From UBA7239 sp964509075 (lineage in GTDB: Bacteria > Pseudomonadota > Gammaproteobacteria > Pseudomonadales > UBA7239): a stretch of DNA of 64,000 bases. Where the stretch lies: assembly GCA_964509075.1 (NCBI GenBank), contig CAZDWC010000007.1, positions 62,001 through 126,000 on the forward strand. The letters are read 5' to 3'. Shown piece after piece: positions 33,826 through 42,913 of the stretch. The notes beneath the pieces are model-generated. The model was not told the DNA's origin. It saw nothing but the letters and a program-made list of their open reading frames with translations, and ran no database searches. A program made the translations under genes and the position numbers. Every line of letters starts with the position of its first letter. The first letter of the stretch is position 1.

Positions 33826-34452
33826 ATGTCTGAACCTACCGTCAAGCCGGAGAAAATTTCGCGCAAGCAGCAAATTCTGCAGGCCCTGGCACACATGCTG
33901 GAAGTCAATCCGGGCGAGCTGATTACCACAGCCAATCTGGCGCGTGAGGTGGGCGTGTCGGAGGCGGCCCTGTATCGCCACTTCCCCAGCAAGTTCAAGA
34001 TGTTTGAGGGGTTGATTGAATTCATCGAGGAAACTGTTTTCTCGCGCGTGTCCCGTATTCTGGATGAAGAGTCCGCTGCTGTGCTGCGCTGTGAAAAAAT
34101 TCTCTGGCTGGTGCTGACATTCACCGAAAAAAATCCCGGCCTTGCGCGTTTGCTTTACGGTGACGCGCTCGCCGGTGAACGCGACAAACTTCGCCTGCGA
34201 ATTGCCCAGTTCTACGACCGGCTCAACACTCAACTGAAACAGGTATTCAAGGAAGCGGAGCTGCGCGAAAATTTGCGCACACAGGCTTCACCGACAGCTG
34301 CCGCCGCGCTGTTGGTTGCCGTGCTGGAGGGAAAGATCAGTCAGTACGCGCGCGGAGGATTTCGTCAGCTACCAACAGCGGGTTGGCAGGAGCAGTGGCT
34401 GGCATTGCAAGTCGGGGTATTCAGTCCGCGTCAATCTGCCTTCCATTCCTGA
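33826..34452 (+). CDS. slmA: Nucleoid occlusion factor SlmA (TetR family)
   Basis: SlmA binds specific chromosomal sites and blocks FtsZ assembly over unsegregated DNA. The 208-residue protein has an N-terminal helix-turn-helix, ITTANLAREVGVSEAALYRH followed by FPSKFKMFEGLIEFIE, closely matching SlmA of E. coli. The start at 33826 is chosen because the product then begins MSEPTVKPEKISRKQQIL; an ATG at 33814 overlapping argB is also possible. It is the second division gene in the window besides zapA. It converges with apeP with only 9 bases between. Confidence 0.92.
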   Translation: MSEPTVKPEKISRKQQILQALAHMLEVNPGELITTANLAREVGVSEAALYRHFPSKFKMFEGLIEFIEETVFSRVSRILDEESAAVLRCEKILWLVLTFTEKNPGLARLLYGDALAGERDKLRLRIAQFYDRLNTQLKQVFKEAELRENLRTQASPTAAAALLVAVLEGKISQYARGGFRQLPTAGWQEQWLALQVGVFSPRQSAFHS

Positions 34453-34461
34453 TTGCGTGCT

Positions 34462-34938
34462 TCAGGCTGTGGTTTGCGCCGGCGCAGTTGAAGTGTCGGC
34501 TTGTTGCGGCTCATAGGCATTGATATTGGCACTGGCGAGCAACGCGTCGTTTGCTGAAATCTCGCAGGCAAACACACTCATACCATCAAGCAGGTAGCGT
34601 TGTTCCGCACGCACGGTGAGCATGCTGCCTGATGCAAAAAAAGCCGTGTGCGTTTCATATTTGCGCGTGCCGAGCAGAAAGCCGATACCTGGAAGCTGGC
34701 CGTGTTGGCGGCGGCGGATGCCGGACCACAAGGCAATGGTCTGCGCCATGTATTCAATACCAATATAGGCTGGCACACCCTGCGGGTTACGATAGAAAAG
34801 TGTTTGTGGTTGGATCAGCAACTGCGCAACGGCATGCTGCTCACTAAAATCAAGCACGGCATCCAGCAGCAACATGGGCGCAGCATGCGGCAACAGTTCC
34901 GGCAGCGAATAATACTGTTGATTGATGAGTACAGACAT
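34462..34938 (-). CDS. apeP: Aryl polyene dehydratase ApeP (hotdog fold)
   Basis: ApeP is a FabZ/FabA-like 3-hydroxyacyl-ACP dehydratase that forms double bonds during aryl polyene chain extension. The 158-residue protein shows LLPHAAPMLLLDAVLD near the start and the hotdog helix GIEYMAQTIALWSGIRRR, with FLLGTRKYE following. The ATG overlaps the apeO stop by one base (TGATG). It is the last gene of the large minus-strand APE operon and converges with slmA. It could work alone or with the dehydratase domain fused to ApeH. Confidence 0.85.
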   Translation of the reverse strand: MSVLINQQYYSLPELLPHAAPMLLLDAVLDFSEQHAVAQLLIQPQTLFYRNPQGVPAYIGIEYMAQTIALWSGIRRRQHGQLPGIGFLLGTRKYETHTAFFASGSMLTVRAEQRYLLDGMSVFACEISANDALLASANINAYEPQQADTSTAPAQTTA

Positions 34939-36155
34939 CAGATCACACTATCCATAATCAGGCTGACATTGCTGCCACCAAAAGCGAACGAGTTGCTCAT
35001 GGCAATACGGCGCGCACCGGGAAATATTTCAGAGCCAGTACACAACTGCAAAGCCGGCAGTGAAGTATCGTAATCGCCATCGCTGACATGGCGCGGCAAA
35101 AAACCGTCGGCATTGTGATGCGACAACAGCAACCAGCACAAGCCCGCTTCGATGGCACCGGCAGCGCCCAGTGTATGACCGGTGACAGGCTTGCTGGAAC
35201 TGCACGGCAACTGTGAACCGAAAACGCGCGCCACCAGAGCGGCTTCCATCGCATCATTTTTCGGCGTGGCCGTGCCGTGCAGATTCAGGTAATGAATATC
35301 GACAGCAGACAATTGCGCATCGGCTAGCGCAGCGCGAATCGCCAACTCTGCGCCAACACCTTCAGGATCCGGCGCCGAAATATGAAACCCATCCGATGCC
35401 TCGCCTGTACCCAGCAGGCGCACCTGTGATGCTGTTGTTGATGTGGACATCGACGGCGCTGTGCGTGTCATCAAAAACAGTGCTGCGCCTTCGCCGATGT
35501 TGATGCCATCGCGCCCGGCAGCAAACGGCTGACAAAAACCTTGCGCAACGGACTCCAGTGCCGCGAAACCCTGCACCGTCATTTTGCAGAGGCTGTCGAC
35601 GCCGCCGCACAACACCGCATCGCAAACACCGGCCTGCAACAGACGGCGCGCGCTGGCCAGTGCCTTGCCGCTGGAGGAGCAGGCAGTGGAAATGGTGTAG
35701 GCAACATTCTGCAAGCCCAGCACTTGCGCAAGACATTGCGCAGGATTGCCCATCTCCTGCTGCTGATACAAAAAATCTACTGACCACGTGCCGTCGGCTT
35801 GCCTTTGAGACAACGCCTGCTCGCCATTGCTGATGCCGCTGGTGCTGGAGCCGAGCACCACCGCAATGCGCGTTGTGCCGAACTCACGAATGCATGTATC
35901 GACCTGCTCGCGAATCTGCGCCAGCGCCGCCAGCAGCAACTGGTTGTTGCGGCTGCGAAACTGCAGTGGCAAGGTGTCGGTTGCCGGCAATGCAGCTTGC
36001 ACGCTGCCCAGCACTACAGCGCGCTCCCGCAAAAAATCCTCACGCCACAACATGCCGGCGCGCGAACCCGCCAGCAAATGGCGCAGGATGACATCCGGCG
36101 CATCACCCAACGCGCATACCATGCCCAGCGCATGCAGCACAACCGGCTCGCTCAC
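34938..36155 (-). CDS. apeO: Beta-ketoacyl-ACP synthase ApeO
   Basis: This 405-residue type II ketosynthase extends the polyene chain. The start is the GTG at 36155, which overlaps the apeN stop (GTGA). The catalytic Cys is in STACSSSGKALASA, and the two His are in NLHGTATPKND and KPVTGHTLGAAGAIEAG. The C-terminal FGGSN motif is intact. In the APE system two active ketosynthases, ApeO and ApeR, are known; this one belongs to the main operon. Confidence 0.9.
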   Translation of the reverse strand: MSEPVVLHALGMVCALGDAPDVILRHLLAGSRAGMLWREDFLRERAVVLGSVQAALPATDTLPLQFRSRNNQLLLAALAQIREQVDTCIREFGTTRIAVVLGSSTSGISNGEQALSQRQADGTWSVDFLYQQQEMGNPAQCLAQVLGLQNVAYTISTACSSSGKALASARRLLQAGVCDAVLCGGVDSLCKMTVQGFAALESVAQGFCQPFAAGRDGINIGEGAALFLMTRTAPSMSTSTTASQVRLLGTGEASDGFHISAPDPEGVGAELAIRAALADAQLSAVDIHYLNLHGTATPKNDAMEAALVARVFGSQLPCSSSKPVTGHTLGAAGAIEAGLCWLLLSHHNADGFLPRHVSDGDYDTSLPALQLCTGSEIFPGARRIAMSNSFAFGGSNVSLIMDSVI

Positions 36156-36715
36156 GGCAGCGCCTCGCGCGTGAGAGTTTCGATATCGAGGCAATAACCG
36201 CGCTCACGATGGCAGTAGATGGTTTTCTTGTCGCCATAACGAACCTCGACCACCGCCTTGCTGTTACGGTTGTACAGCGTGCGCACACGCGGTGGCTGCT
36301 GTACATCCTCCACCAGATTGTCTGCCGACAGCAAGCGCTGCACGTGCTGTACATCCAGTTCCGCAATCAGAAAATCTGCCAGCAGGAAACGCGCCTCGAA
36401 TGGCGCCTCGAACAACGGCGATTGCCAACTCGTGATATTGCTGCCGTCAAATTGTGCGGTAAACAATCGTGTGCCGGTCGGCGACAAGCCTGCAATTACC
36501 AGTCCGTTCGCATCATTCTGGATCTGCAGCAACAGGTTCAGTACTTGTCCACGAAAACGTGCCTGCATCTTCTGTGATAATGCCACATGCTGCGGCGGCA
36601 GCTGTAAATCCAGTGTGGTGTAACGCCCCAGCGGCACACGCGTCGGTGGCGGCGACACTGCACACGCTGCCAACAGAATCGCAATTATCACAAGCATGGC
36701 AGTACGCATTGTCAT
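36152..36715 (-). CDS. apeN: ApeN-type DUF3261 outer-membrane lipoprotein
   Basis: The 187-residue protein begins MTMRTAMLVIIAILLAACAV, a lipoprotein signal peptide with lipobox LAAC. The mature part is beta-rich (LGRYTTLDLQLPPQHVAL, LIAELDVQHVQRLLS), consistent with the LolB-like DUF3261 family found in APE clusters. It probably helps insert or anchor the aryl polyene lipid at the outer membrane. The ATG at 36715 overlaps the apeM stop (ATGA) and its stop overlaps the apeO start. Confidence 0.83.
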   Translation of the reverse strand: MTMRTAMLVIIAILLAACAVSPPPTRVPLGRYTTLDLQLPPQHVALSQKMQARFRGQVLNLLLQIQNDANGLVIAGLSPTGTRLFTAQFDGSNITSWQSPLFEAPFEARFLLADFLIAELDVQHVQRLLSADNLVEDVQQPPRVRTLYNRNSKAVVEVRYGDKKTIYCHRERGYCLDIETLTREALP

Positions 36716-39099
36716 TTTTGTACCTCTCGATGAGAAGGATGTTGTGCCAGCGGTGAAAACAACAACGCGCACACCATGCCAATCGATACCACCATGCCAA
36801 AACCGCTGATGGCTGCCGTCTTGCTCAGTGCAAGCAAACCGAAAGACAAGAGTGTCGTGAATGTGGACAACAGCACCGCTAGCATGGTGCTGTCGCGATG
36901 CGCACTGCTTTCCGCAAAAAAAATGCTGTAATCAATGCCTACACCCAACACCAGCAACAGGGCCAGCACATGAAACAGGTTGATCGCCACATCCAGATAA
37001 CCGAGCAAACCGAGAGTCAGCCACGCCGCCAGTGCCGGCGCCAGCAATACCCGCCATGCGGCATGTACACCGTAGCGCCACAACAACAGCAGCGCAATAA
37101 AGGTATAGGCGCACAGCATCATCCAGCAGGCCTGTACCCGAAAATGCTGGAACAATGCAGAAATATCCTGCACGGGATTCATCCAGTGCACACCCGGCTG
37201 CTGAACCGCCAGCGCCTGCATCATCTCATCTGCAGCATCAGCACCAACAAATGCGGCGCTGATATAACCGCGTGCTGTTTGTGACAACTGGAAGCGCTGC
37301 AGTGAAACACCGAGAGGCGAGGCCTGCAAATCCTTCATTGTCAACCAATGCGCAGGTGGCTGCGCAAATTGCCCTGCCGTTTGCTGCACAACCGACGGCG
37401 CCAGCCCCACGGTCTGCGCCCATTGTGACGCAACACCTTGTTGCGTTACGTCCGATGGAATAAACAGTGAACGCAGCAAGCTGAAGTTTTCGCGCTGCCG
37501 CTGCTGCGAGGGCAGATAATGCGTGATGATGTCATGCGAGAGGTGCTGCTCCCCGAGCTGTGTGCTGAGCCATTCGCAACGTTCCAGCACCTGTTGTTCG
37601 GTTTCACCTTCGATCAGGAAAAAACGACCTGCCGGCCGAAAGCCTGTCAACGCCTGCACACGATTTTCCATGGCACTGATCTCGACATCAGGTGTTTGCA
37701 GCATGTGCACATCATCATTGGCATGCAGAGATAACACGCCGGGCAGCATCGCCACAGCCAACAACAGCAGCAATGCTTTTCTGCTGCGCGAATGGAACAG
37801 CGTTCGCAAACTTTCGTCGATGCGGGCGCTGCAGGCAAGCCAGCGCGCATCGGCAAACCGCGCCGGTTGCAGTACCTGCGGATACAAGCTCACCACAGTG
37901 AACCAGGCCATCAACAAGCCCGCGCTGGAAAAAACGGCAATCTGTCGCAACACCGGAAACGGCGCAAAACCGATAGCCGCGTAGGCAATGGCACTGGTAA
38001 TCATCGCAAAGGTAATGCCGGGAAAAACCTGTTGCAGGCAATGCCGTGCACTGCCGCCATCGCGCGTGCTGGTTTTATAGTGTTCGGTGAGAAAATGCAG
38101 ACTGTAGTCCATCGCCACACCGATCACCGTGCTGCCAAACACCAGTGTGATCAGATGAATCTCGCCATCCAGCCACAAGGTGCACACCAGACCCGCCGCT
38201 ACACCTGCGCCCAGCGGCAGCAGCGACAGACCCAGCACGCGCGCACTGCGAAATACCAGCAACATCAGCGCAATCACGCCCAGCAATGAACCGTTGCCAA
38301 TGGTACTGACTTCGTGTCGTGCGCTGCTCGCACCCCACACCGCGTGTTGCACGGCGCCCATCAACAGTATTTCGGTTTGCGGATAGCGCGTATGAGCTTG
38401 CGCCAACAGGTTTTCACGCCATGCCTGATAGCGCGGGTGAAAATTCATGTCGAACACATCGTGTGTGATGTCTACGGTCAACACACGGTACTGGCGGTCT
38501 GCGCCTGTCACGGTGAGCGAGCCGCCCACGGATTGCATACGCCCCTGCGCTGCCGGCAGCGCACGCAGGAAATGGTAGAAGTTCAACAGAGGATCGCCAG
38601 CCAGCAGGTCGGCATTGATGCCGGACAGCGGACTGTACAAATCCCGTGTCAGCATCTGTGTCAATGCCGCATTGTCACCACGTTGCAGCAGTGCGCGATA
38701 ATTATCGCCAAGCAACTGCGTGCGGAAACGATAGTAAAGCGCTCCTGTCGCACGCGCATCTTCGCTGTTCACGCCCGTGAAAGGTTCTGAAAAAAAATCC
38801 TGCGCATGCATACTGTCTATCAACATGCGTGTCGCTGCTGCCGTATTGCCGGTATCCGGATCGCCAACCAGGATCATCAACTTGCGACTCATGAAATCGT
38901 TGCTGCGCTGCAGCGCCTGCAACTGCACGGGATCGTCGCGCAATGACGGCAGTAATTCCATGATGTTGTTGCGCACCGGAATGCCTGGCCAGACGTTGAA
39001 TGTCATGCCCAGCAGTGCGGCCGCACAGATAACAGCCAGCAGGGCCAGCCATGCCGTATGCCATTGCCGTGTCGTCATGCCTTGCCGGAATCCGCGCAT
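36712..39099 (-). CDS. apeM: MMPL/RND-type exporter ApeM
   Basis: This roughly 795-residue membrane protein has the doubled architecture of MMPL exporters: a first helix (WLALLAVICAAALLGMTF), a large periplasmic loop with RNNIMELLPSLRDD, a bundle of helices with VFGSTVIGVAMDYSLHFLTE, a second loop and a final bundle with LLLVLGVGIDYSIFFAES. The two GxxxDYS(L/I) segments correspond to the proton-relay helices. It is expected to move the aryl polyene lipid from the inner membrane. An internal ATG at 39078 is an alternative start. It overlaps apeN by four bases. Confidence 0.88.
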   Translation of the reverse strand: MRGFRQGMTTRQWHTAWLALLAVICAAALLGMTFNVWPGIPVRNNIMELLPSLRDDPVQLQALQRSNDFMSRKLMILVGDPDTGNTAAATRMLIDSMHAQDFFSEPFTGVNSEDARATGALYYRFRTQLLGDNYRALLQRGDNAALTQMLTRDLYSPLSGINADLLAGDPLLNFYHFLRALPAAQGRMQSVGGSLTVTGADRQYRVLTVDITHDVFDMNFHPRYQAWRENLLAQAHTRYPQTEILLMGAVQHAVWGASSARHEVSTIGNGSLLGVIALMLLVFRSARVLGLSLLPLGAGVAAGLVCTLWLDGEIHLITLVFGSTVIGVAMDYSLHFLTEHYKTSTRDGGSARHCLQQVFPGITFAMITSAIAYAAIGFAPFPVLRQIAVFSSAGLLMAWFTVVSLYPQVLQPARFADARWLACSARIDESLRTLFHSRSRKALLLLLAVAMLPGVLSLHANDDVHMLQTPDVEISAMENRVQALTGFRPAGRFFLIEGETEQQVLERCEWLSTQLGEQHLSHDIITHYLPSQQRQRENFSLLRSLFIPSDVTQQGVASQWAQTVGLAPSVVQQTAGQFAQPPAHWLTMKDLQASPLGVSLQRFQLSQTARGYISAAFVGADAADEMMQALAVQQPGVHWMNPVQDISALFQHFRVQACWMMLCAYTFIALLLLWRYGVHAAWRVLLAPALAAWLTLGLLGYLDVAINLFHVLALLLVLGVGIDYSIFFAESSAHRDSTMLAVLLSTFTTLLSFGLLALSKTAAISGFGMVVSIGMVCALLFSPLAQHPSHREVQK

Positions 39100-39103
39100 G
39101 TTT

Positions 39104-39673
39104 TCACGGCAGCGGCTGCAAACGGATGTGGGTGCTGTCGCCATTGCTCTCGGCAATAAAGACATCCTGCATGTGATTTTCGCTGCCATGCACAACAATG
39201 CTGCGCACCAGTTTCTGCAATTCGCTATTGCGCGGCACGATCTGCAACTGCCAATCTCCCATGATGCCCAAAGCACTCACGCTGGCAATCTGCTCTTGCG
39301 CAGACCACTGGCCACTGAACGTGGCGGCCATCGCCTCGTTGAGTGCGGCTGCGAGCGGATTGTTGCCGGTGGCGATATCGCGCGTGCCCTGTGCATCGGT
39401 TTCGCGAATGCGATCGCCTTCGATGTCATAACGTATCTGGTACGGTTGCTGGATCTGCCAGTGCACGGCATCGTTGCCATTGACTGTCAGCTCACCCTCG
39501 GTGATCAGGGGCTTGTTGAGCACGGCCAGTTTTTTTTCCTGCACGAAATGAAAATGTTTGACCGGCTGGCTGGCCAGCGCTTGCAACACCTGTGCGCGCA
39601 AGCCGTCGTCGGCACAAACAGATCCGGCACAAGCCGACACGGTCATGATGGCAGCAAGACATGCCGGCTTCAC
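39104..39673 (-). CDS. apeL: LolA-like periplasmic carrier ApeL
   Basis: The 189-residue protein starts at a GTG (after GGGAG) that overlaps the ammonia lyase stop as GTGA. A signal peptide ends near SVCADDG. The mature protein has LolA-like features: KHFHFVQEKKLAVLNKPLITEGEL, then WQIQQPYQIRYDIEGDRIRE. By analogy with LolA it would shuttle the aryl polyene lipid between ApeM and an outer-membrane acceptor. A longer frame to 39925 overlaps the lyase gene and is not credible. Confidence 0.83.
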   Translation of the reverse strand: MKPACLAAIMTVSACAGSVCADDGLRAQVLQALASQPVKHFHFVQEKKLAVLNKPLITEGELTVNGNDAVHWQIQQPYQIRYDIEGDRIRETDAQGTRDIATGNNPLAAALNEAMAATFSGQWSAQEQIASVSALGIMGDWQLQIVPRNSELQKLVRSIVVHGSENHMQDVFIAESNGDSTHIRLQPLP

Positions 39674-41232
39674 GAATGACTCCCGTACAGACACCAGTGG
39701 CGCTCGCGTATGGCTTGCACCGTATTGCGCAATTCCGCTTCCAGTGGCCTGTCCTGCTCTACCAACACGAAATCGTTGCTCAACGCTTTCAGCATGGTTT
39801 GCAATGCTGGTGACAATTGCGAAGCCTGCCATTCCCCCGCACGCTCGCGCAGCAACAAGCCTTGCGTGGCTGACAGCAGACAGGCTGCACTCACCTGTTC
39901 CGTCAATTCCAGCGCACGCAGACAATCACGCGCTGCGATGGTACCCATGCTCACCTTGTCCTGATTGTGGCATTCGGTGGAACGTGAAAACACACTCGCC
40001 GGCATACTCAACTTCAATACTTCTGCCGTGTTGGCCGACACCAGAATCTGCACGGCCTTGAAACCGTGATTGATGGCGCGCGTGGCATCATCCGCTCCAC
40101 TCAGATTGGCCGGCAGGCCATGATTAAAACGCGCATCCACCAGTGTCGCGAGTTGCCGGTCGAGCAAATCGGCAATATTGGCCAGACAACTTTTCATGCT
40201 GTCCATGACAAAGGCAATGTGACCACCGTAAAAATGACCGCCGTGTAAAACCACTTCGCGCTCAGCGTCGATGATCGGGTTGTCATTGGCGCTGTTGAGT
40301 TCGTTTTCAATCATCTGCCGGAACAGCGGCAGCGCATCCGCGAGCACACCCAGCACGTGCGGTGCACAGCGCAGGGAGTAACGATCCTGCAAGCGCCGGC
40401 TGTTGCGCGGGTGTTCACGATAATCGAGATCGTCGCGAATCCAGCGCGCCACCTGCTGCTGGCCGGTGTGTGGTTTTACCTCGAACAACCATTCGTCAAA
40501 ATGCGAGGCATTGCCTTGCGTGGCAACCGACACCATGGCGGTGATACGCGCCGCGAGTTGCAACAGATAATCGGCGCGATGCAAGGCGAGGCAAGCCATC
40601 GCCGTCATCACCGCCGTGCCGTTCATGATCGCCAGACCTTCCTTGGGCCGCAAGGTCAGTGCCGCGATATCGAGTTCGGCAAACACTTCTGCGGTCTTGC
40701 GCACATTGCCGTTGTAAATCACTTCGCGCTCACCCATCAACACGGCGGCAAGATAAGACAGCGGCGTCAGATCACCACTGGCACCCACCGAGCCTTCAGC
40801 GGGAATCAGCGGCGCAATGCGATGTTGCAACAAATTGACCAGCGCTTGCAGCAACGCATAACGCACGCCGGAAACACCACGACACAGCGAGGCCAGACGC
40901 ACGGCAATTACGGCCAGTGCTGTTTCGGCATCCAGATGCTGACCCAGGCCACAGCCGTGAAACTGTGTCAGTTGGCGCGGCAACTGCGCGACAAGTTCCG
41001 GTGGGATGCTCACTGTGCAGGAGTCGCCAAAACCGGTGGTGACACCGTAAATCACACCGTCTTCGGCCAGCAGTTTTTGCAGGAATGCCGGCCCGCGCTC
41101 AATACGCGCGACAAAGCCCGGCTCGGCAGACAACACCGGTCGCGCGCGGCCCTGCGCCAATGCGGCAATGTCCGCATAAGTCAGCGGCGTGCCATCGAAA
41201 ACGATGTCGGGAAGTTCAGTGAGCATCGACAT
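39670..41232 (-). CDS. MIO-type aromatic amino acid ammonia lyase in the APE operon
   Basis: The 520-residue enzyme belongs to the HAL/PAL/TAL family. The Ala-Ser-Gly triad that forms the MIO cofactor is in GSVGASGDLTPLSYL (151-153), the catalytic Tyr in YGVTTGFGDS, and NDNPI, typical of the C-terminal half, in ELNSANDNPIID. The substrate-selectivity loop reads TQFHGCGLG, so Tyr, Phe or His cannot be chosen from sequence. Inside an APE operon it most plausibly makes a cinnamate or 4-coumarate-type starter, an inference from position. It is between apeJ and apeL, where apeK (thioesterase) sits in E. coli. The start at 41232 or 41226 overlaps apeJ. Confidence 0.88.
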   Translation of the reverse strand: MSMLTELPDIVFDGTPLTYADIAALAQGRARPVLSAEPGFVARIERGPAFLQKLLAEDGVIYGVTTGFGDSCTVSIPPELVAQLPRQLTQFHGCGLGQHLDAETALAVIAVRLASLCRGVSGVRYALLQALVNLLQHRIAPLIPAEGSVGASGDLTPLSYLAAVLMGEREVIYNGNVRKTAEVFAELDIAALTLRPKEGLAIMNGTAVMTAMACLALHRADYLLQLAARITAMVSVATQGNASHFDEWLFEVKPHTGQQQVARWIRDDLDYREHPRNSRRLQDRYSLRCAPHVLGVLADALPLFRQMIENELNSANDNPIIDAEREVVLHGGHFYGGHIAFVMDSMKSCLANIADLLDRQLATLVDARFNHGLPANLSGADDATRAINHGFKAVQILVSANTAEVLKLSMPASVFSRSTECHNQDKVSMGTIAARDCLRALELTEQVSAACLLSATQGLLLRERAGEWQASQLSPALQTMLKALSNDFVLVEQDRPLEAELRNTVQAIRERHWCLYGSHS

Positions 41233-42913
41233 CCGCCCAGTAATCAAAAAAGTTGAACCATTGTAAGGGGTAACGCAGCACCATGCTTTCCAGTTTGGCC
41301 ACGTAACGCTGTTGCGCAGCCAGCAAGCTTGCGTCGCGTTCGCGCCGAGGTGCTTTCAGGCTTTGCGAAAACAGTTCCACTTCCACGCGATAGCCGCCGC
41401 GCTCGCGCAGGCAGAACAAGGTGTAGACCGGGCACTCCAGCAACGCGGCGAGAATGAATGGCCCCTGCGCAAATGCAGCCGGACGCCCGAGAAAAGGCAG
41501 CACCACAGTGCGCGCACGACCGGAAACCGGTGTGCGATCACAGGCGATGACCACCCATTCACCGTGTGCGATTTTTTCGCGCAACAAGATGGCGGTCTCC
41601 ACGCCGACGTCTTCCACTTGCAGGAACCGGCACTGCTGGCGCGTACCGGCGCTGGCCAGCAGATCATTCAACTGTTGCGCGTGGCGTGTATGTACCAGCA
41701 CATTGAGAAACACATTCGGCAGTCCTTCGGCGAGCAGGGAAGCAATTTCCGCATTGCCCAGATGTGAACAGAACAGCACCGCACCGCGCCCGCTCTGTGA
41801 CTGGGCGACAAACACCTCGCTGGCGGTGCAATCAAACTGCTCGCGACGCAAATCTCCGAACCAGCAGCCGAAACGATCCAGCACACAGATGGCAAGATTG
41901 CAGAACTGGCGTGCGCTGTTGGCCAAACTCGGCTTTGGTGAGCGACCGCCACTCCAGGCGTACAAGGTTTGCAGGTAATTGCGCGAGGCCGCACGCGCGG
42001 CGCGTCCGGTCAGGAAAAAATAGGCCGTGGCGCCATAGGCAATCACCAGCCCTAAAGGGCGGCCGCATTTCCTGTACAGCGCAACGCTCCGTGACAACCA
42101 GAAATGACTGCCGCGCTCGCGCGTCTGCGACCAGTGCGCATCGCCACCACCGGTCAGTTTGCGCCACAGGCGCAGCGGCAATTGCAGCAGTAACATGGAT
42201 AAAAACAGACGCGCATGCAAGGCGCTGATGCGCAGGTTGTCGCGCCACAACTGAAAATGTGAACTGCCGTCTGCCGGATAGCGCACCCGCGTCGGCGTGT
42301 TGACGACCGTCACGCCTCGCCAATACAGCTTCACAATAATGTCGATATCAAAATCCATTCGATTGCCAATGGATTGCGCATCGAGCAGCGCCATCGTTTC
42401 GCGCAACGGATAAACGCGAAAGCCGCACATGGAATCTTTCACTGCAGTGAACGACAGCGTTTCCAGCCACACCCAGAAATGCGTGATGTAGCGTGCATAT
42501 TTTCGCGAAGACGGCAGCGACGCATCGTACTGCGGATAACCGGCAATCAACGCCTGTGGCTGTGCCGCCGACAATTGCAGGAAGTGGGGAATGTCATCCA
42601 GCTGGTGCTGGTCATCGGCATCGATTTGCAGCGCGTGGCTGTAGCCTTGCCCGAATGCTGCGCGCAAACCGGTCTTGACCGCTGCGCCTTTGCCGCCATT
42701 GCTCGCGCGATGAATGGCGATCACTTCTGCATGTTGCGCGGCGAGACTGTCGATCACCGCGCCGGTTTGATCGGTGCTGCCGTCATTGACCAGTATGCAC
42801 GGCAAGCCCAGCGCGACGATATGCGCCACTTTCTGCGGCAACGCCCGGTGATGATTGTAGGCCGGTATCACCACGCAGGGTTTGAACACAGGGATGGCTG
42901 CTGGCTCGCTCAT
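41216..42913 (-). CDS. apeJ: ApeJ: glycosyltransferase fused to lipid A-type acyltransferase
   Basis: The 565-residue protein has an N-terminal GT2 glycosyltransferase (about 8-245: CVVIPAYNHHRALP, VNDGSTDQTG, and DADDQHQ as the DxD-type motif) and a C-terminal LPLAT/HtrB-like acyltransferase (about 285-560: FCSHLGNAEIAS, then VVIACDRTPV). Such fusions are characteristic of APE clusters and are thought to build the lipid anchor that receives the aryl polyene. The ATG overlaps the apeH stop by four bases. The acyltransferase HLGN replaces the canonical H-x4-D with H-LGNA-E. Confidence 0.85.
   Translation of the reverse strand: MSEPAAIPVFKPCVVIPAYNHHRALPQKVAHIVALGLPCILVNDGSTDQTGAVIDSLAAQHAEVIAIHRASNGGKGAAVKTGLRAAFGQGYSHALQIDADDQHQLDDIPHFLQLSAAQPQALIAGYPQYDASLPSSRKYARYITHFWVWLETLSFTAVKDSMCGFRVYPLRETMALLDAQSIGNRMDFDIDIIVKLYWRGVTVVNTPTRVRYPADGSSHFQLWRDNLRISALHARLFLSMLLLQLPLRLWRKLTGGGDAHWSQTRERGSHFWLSRSVALYRKCGRPLGLVIAYGATAYFFLTGRAARAASRNYLQTLYAWSGGRSPKPSLANSARQFCNLAICVLDRFGCWFGDLRREQFDCTASEVFVAQSQSGRGAVLFCSHLGNAEIASLLAEGLPNVFLNVLVHTRHAQQLNDLLASAGTRQQCRFLQVEDVGVETAILLREKIAHGEWVVIACDRTPVSGRARTVVLPFLGRPAAFAQGPFILAALLECPVYTLFCLRERGGYRVEVELFSQSLKAPRRERDASLLAAQQRYVAKLESMVLRYPLQWFNFFDYWADVDAH

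Noticed and set aside
39670..41232. Histidase HutH for histidine use
   Set aside because: No hut genes are near, and the gene is locked into the APE operon by overlaps; not excluded by sequence alone.
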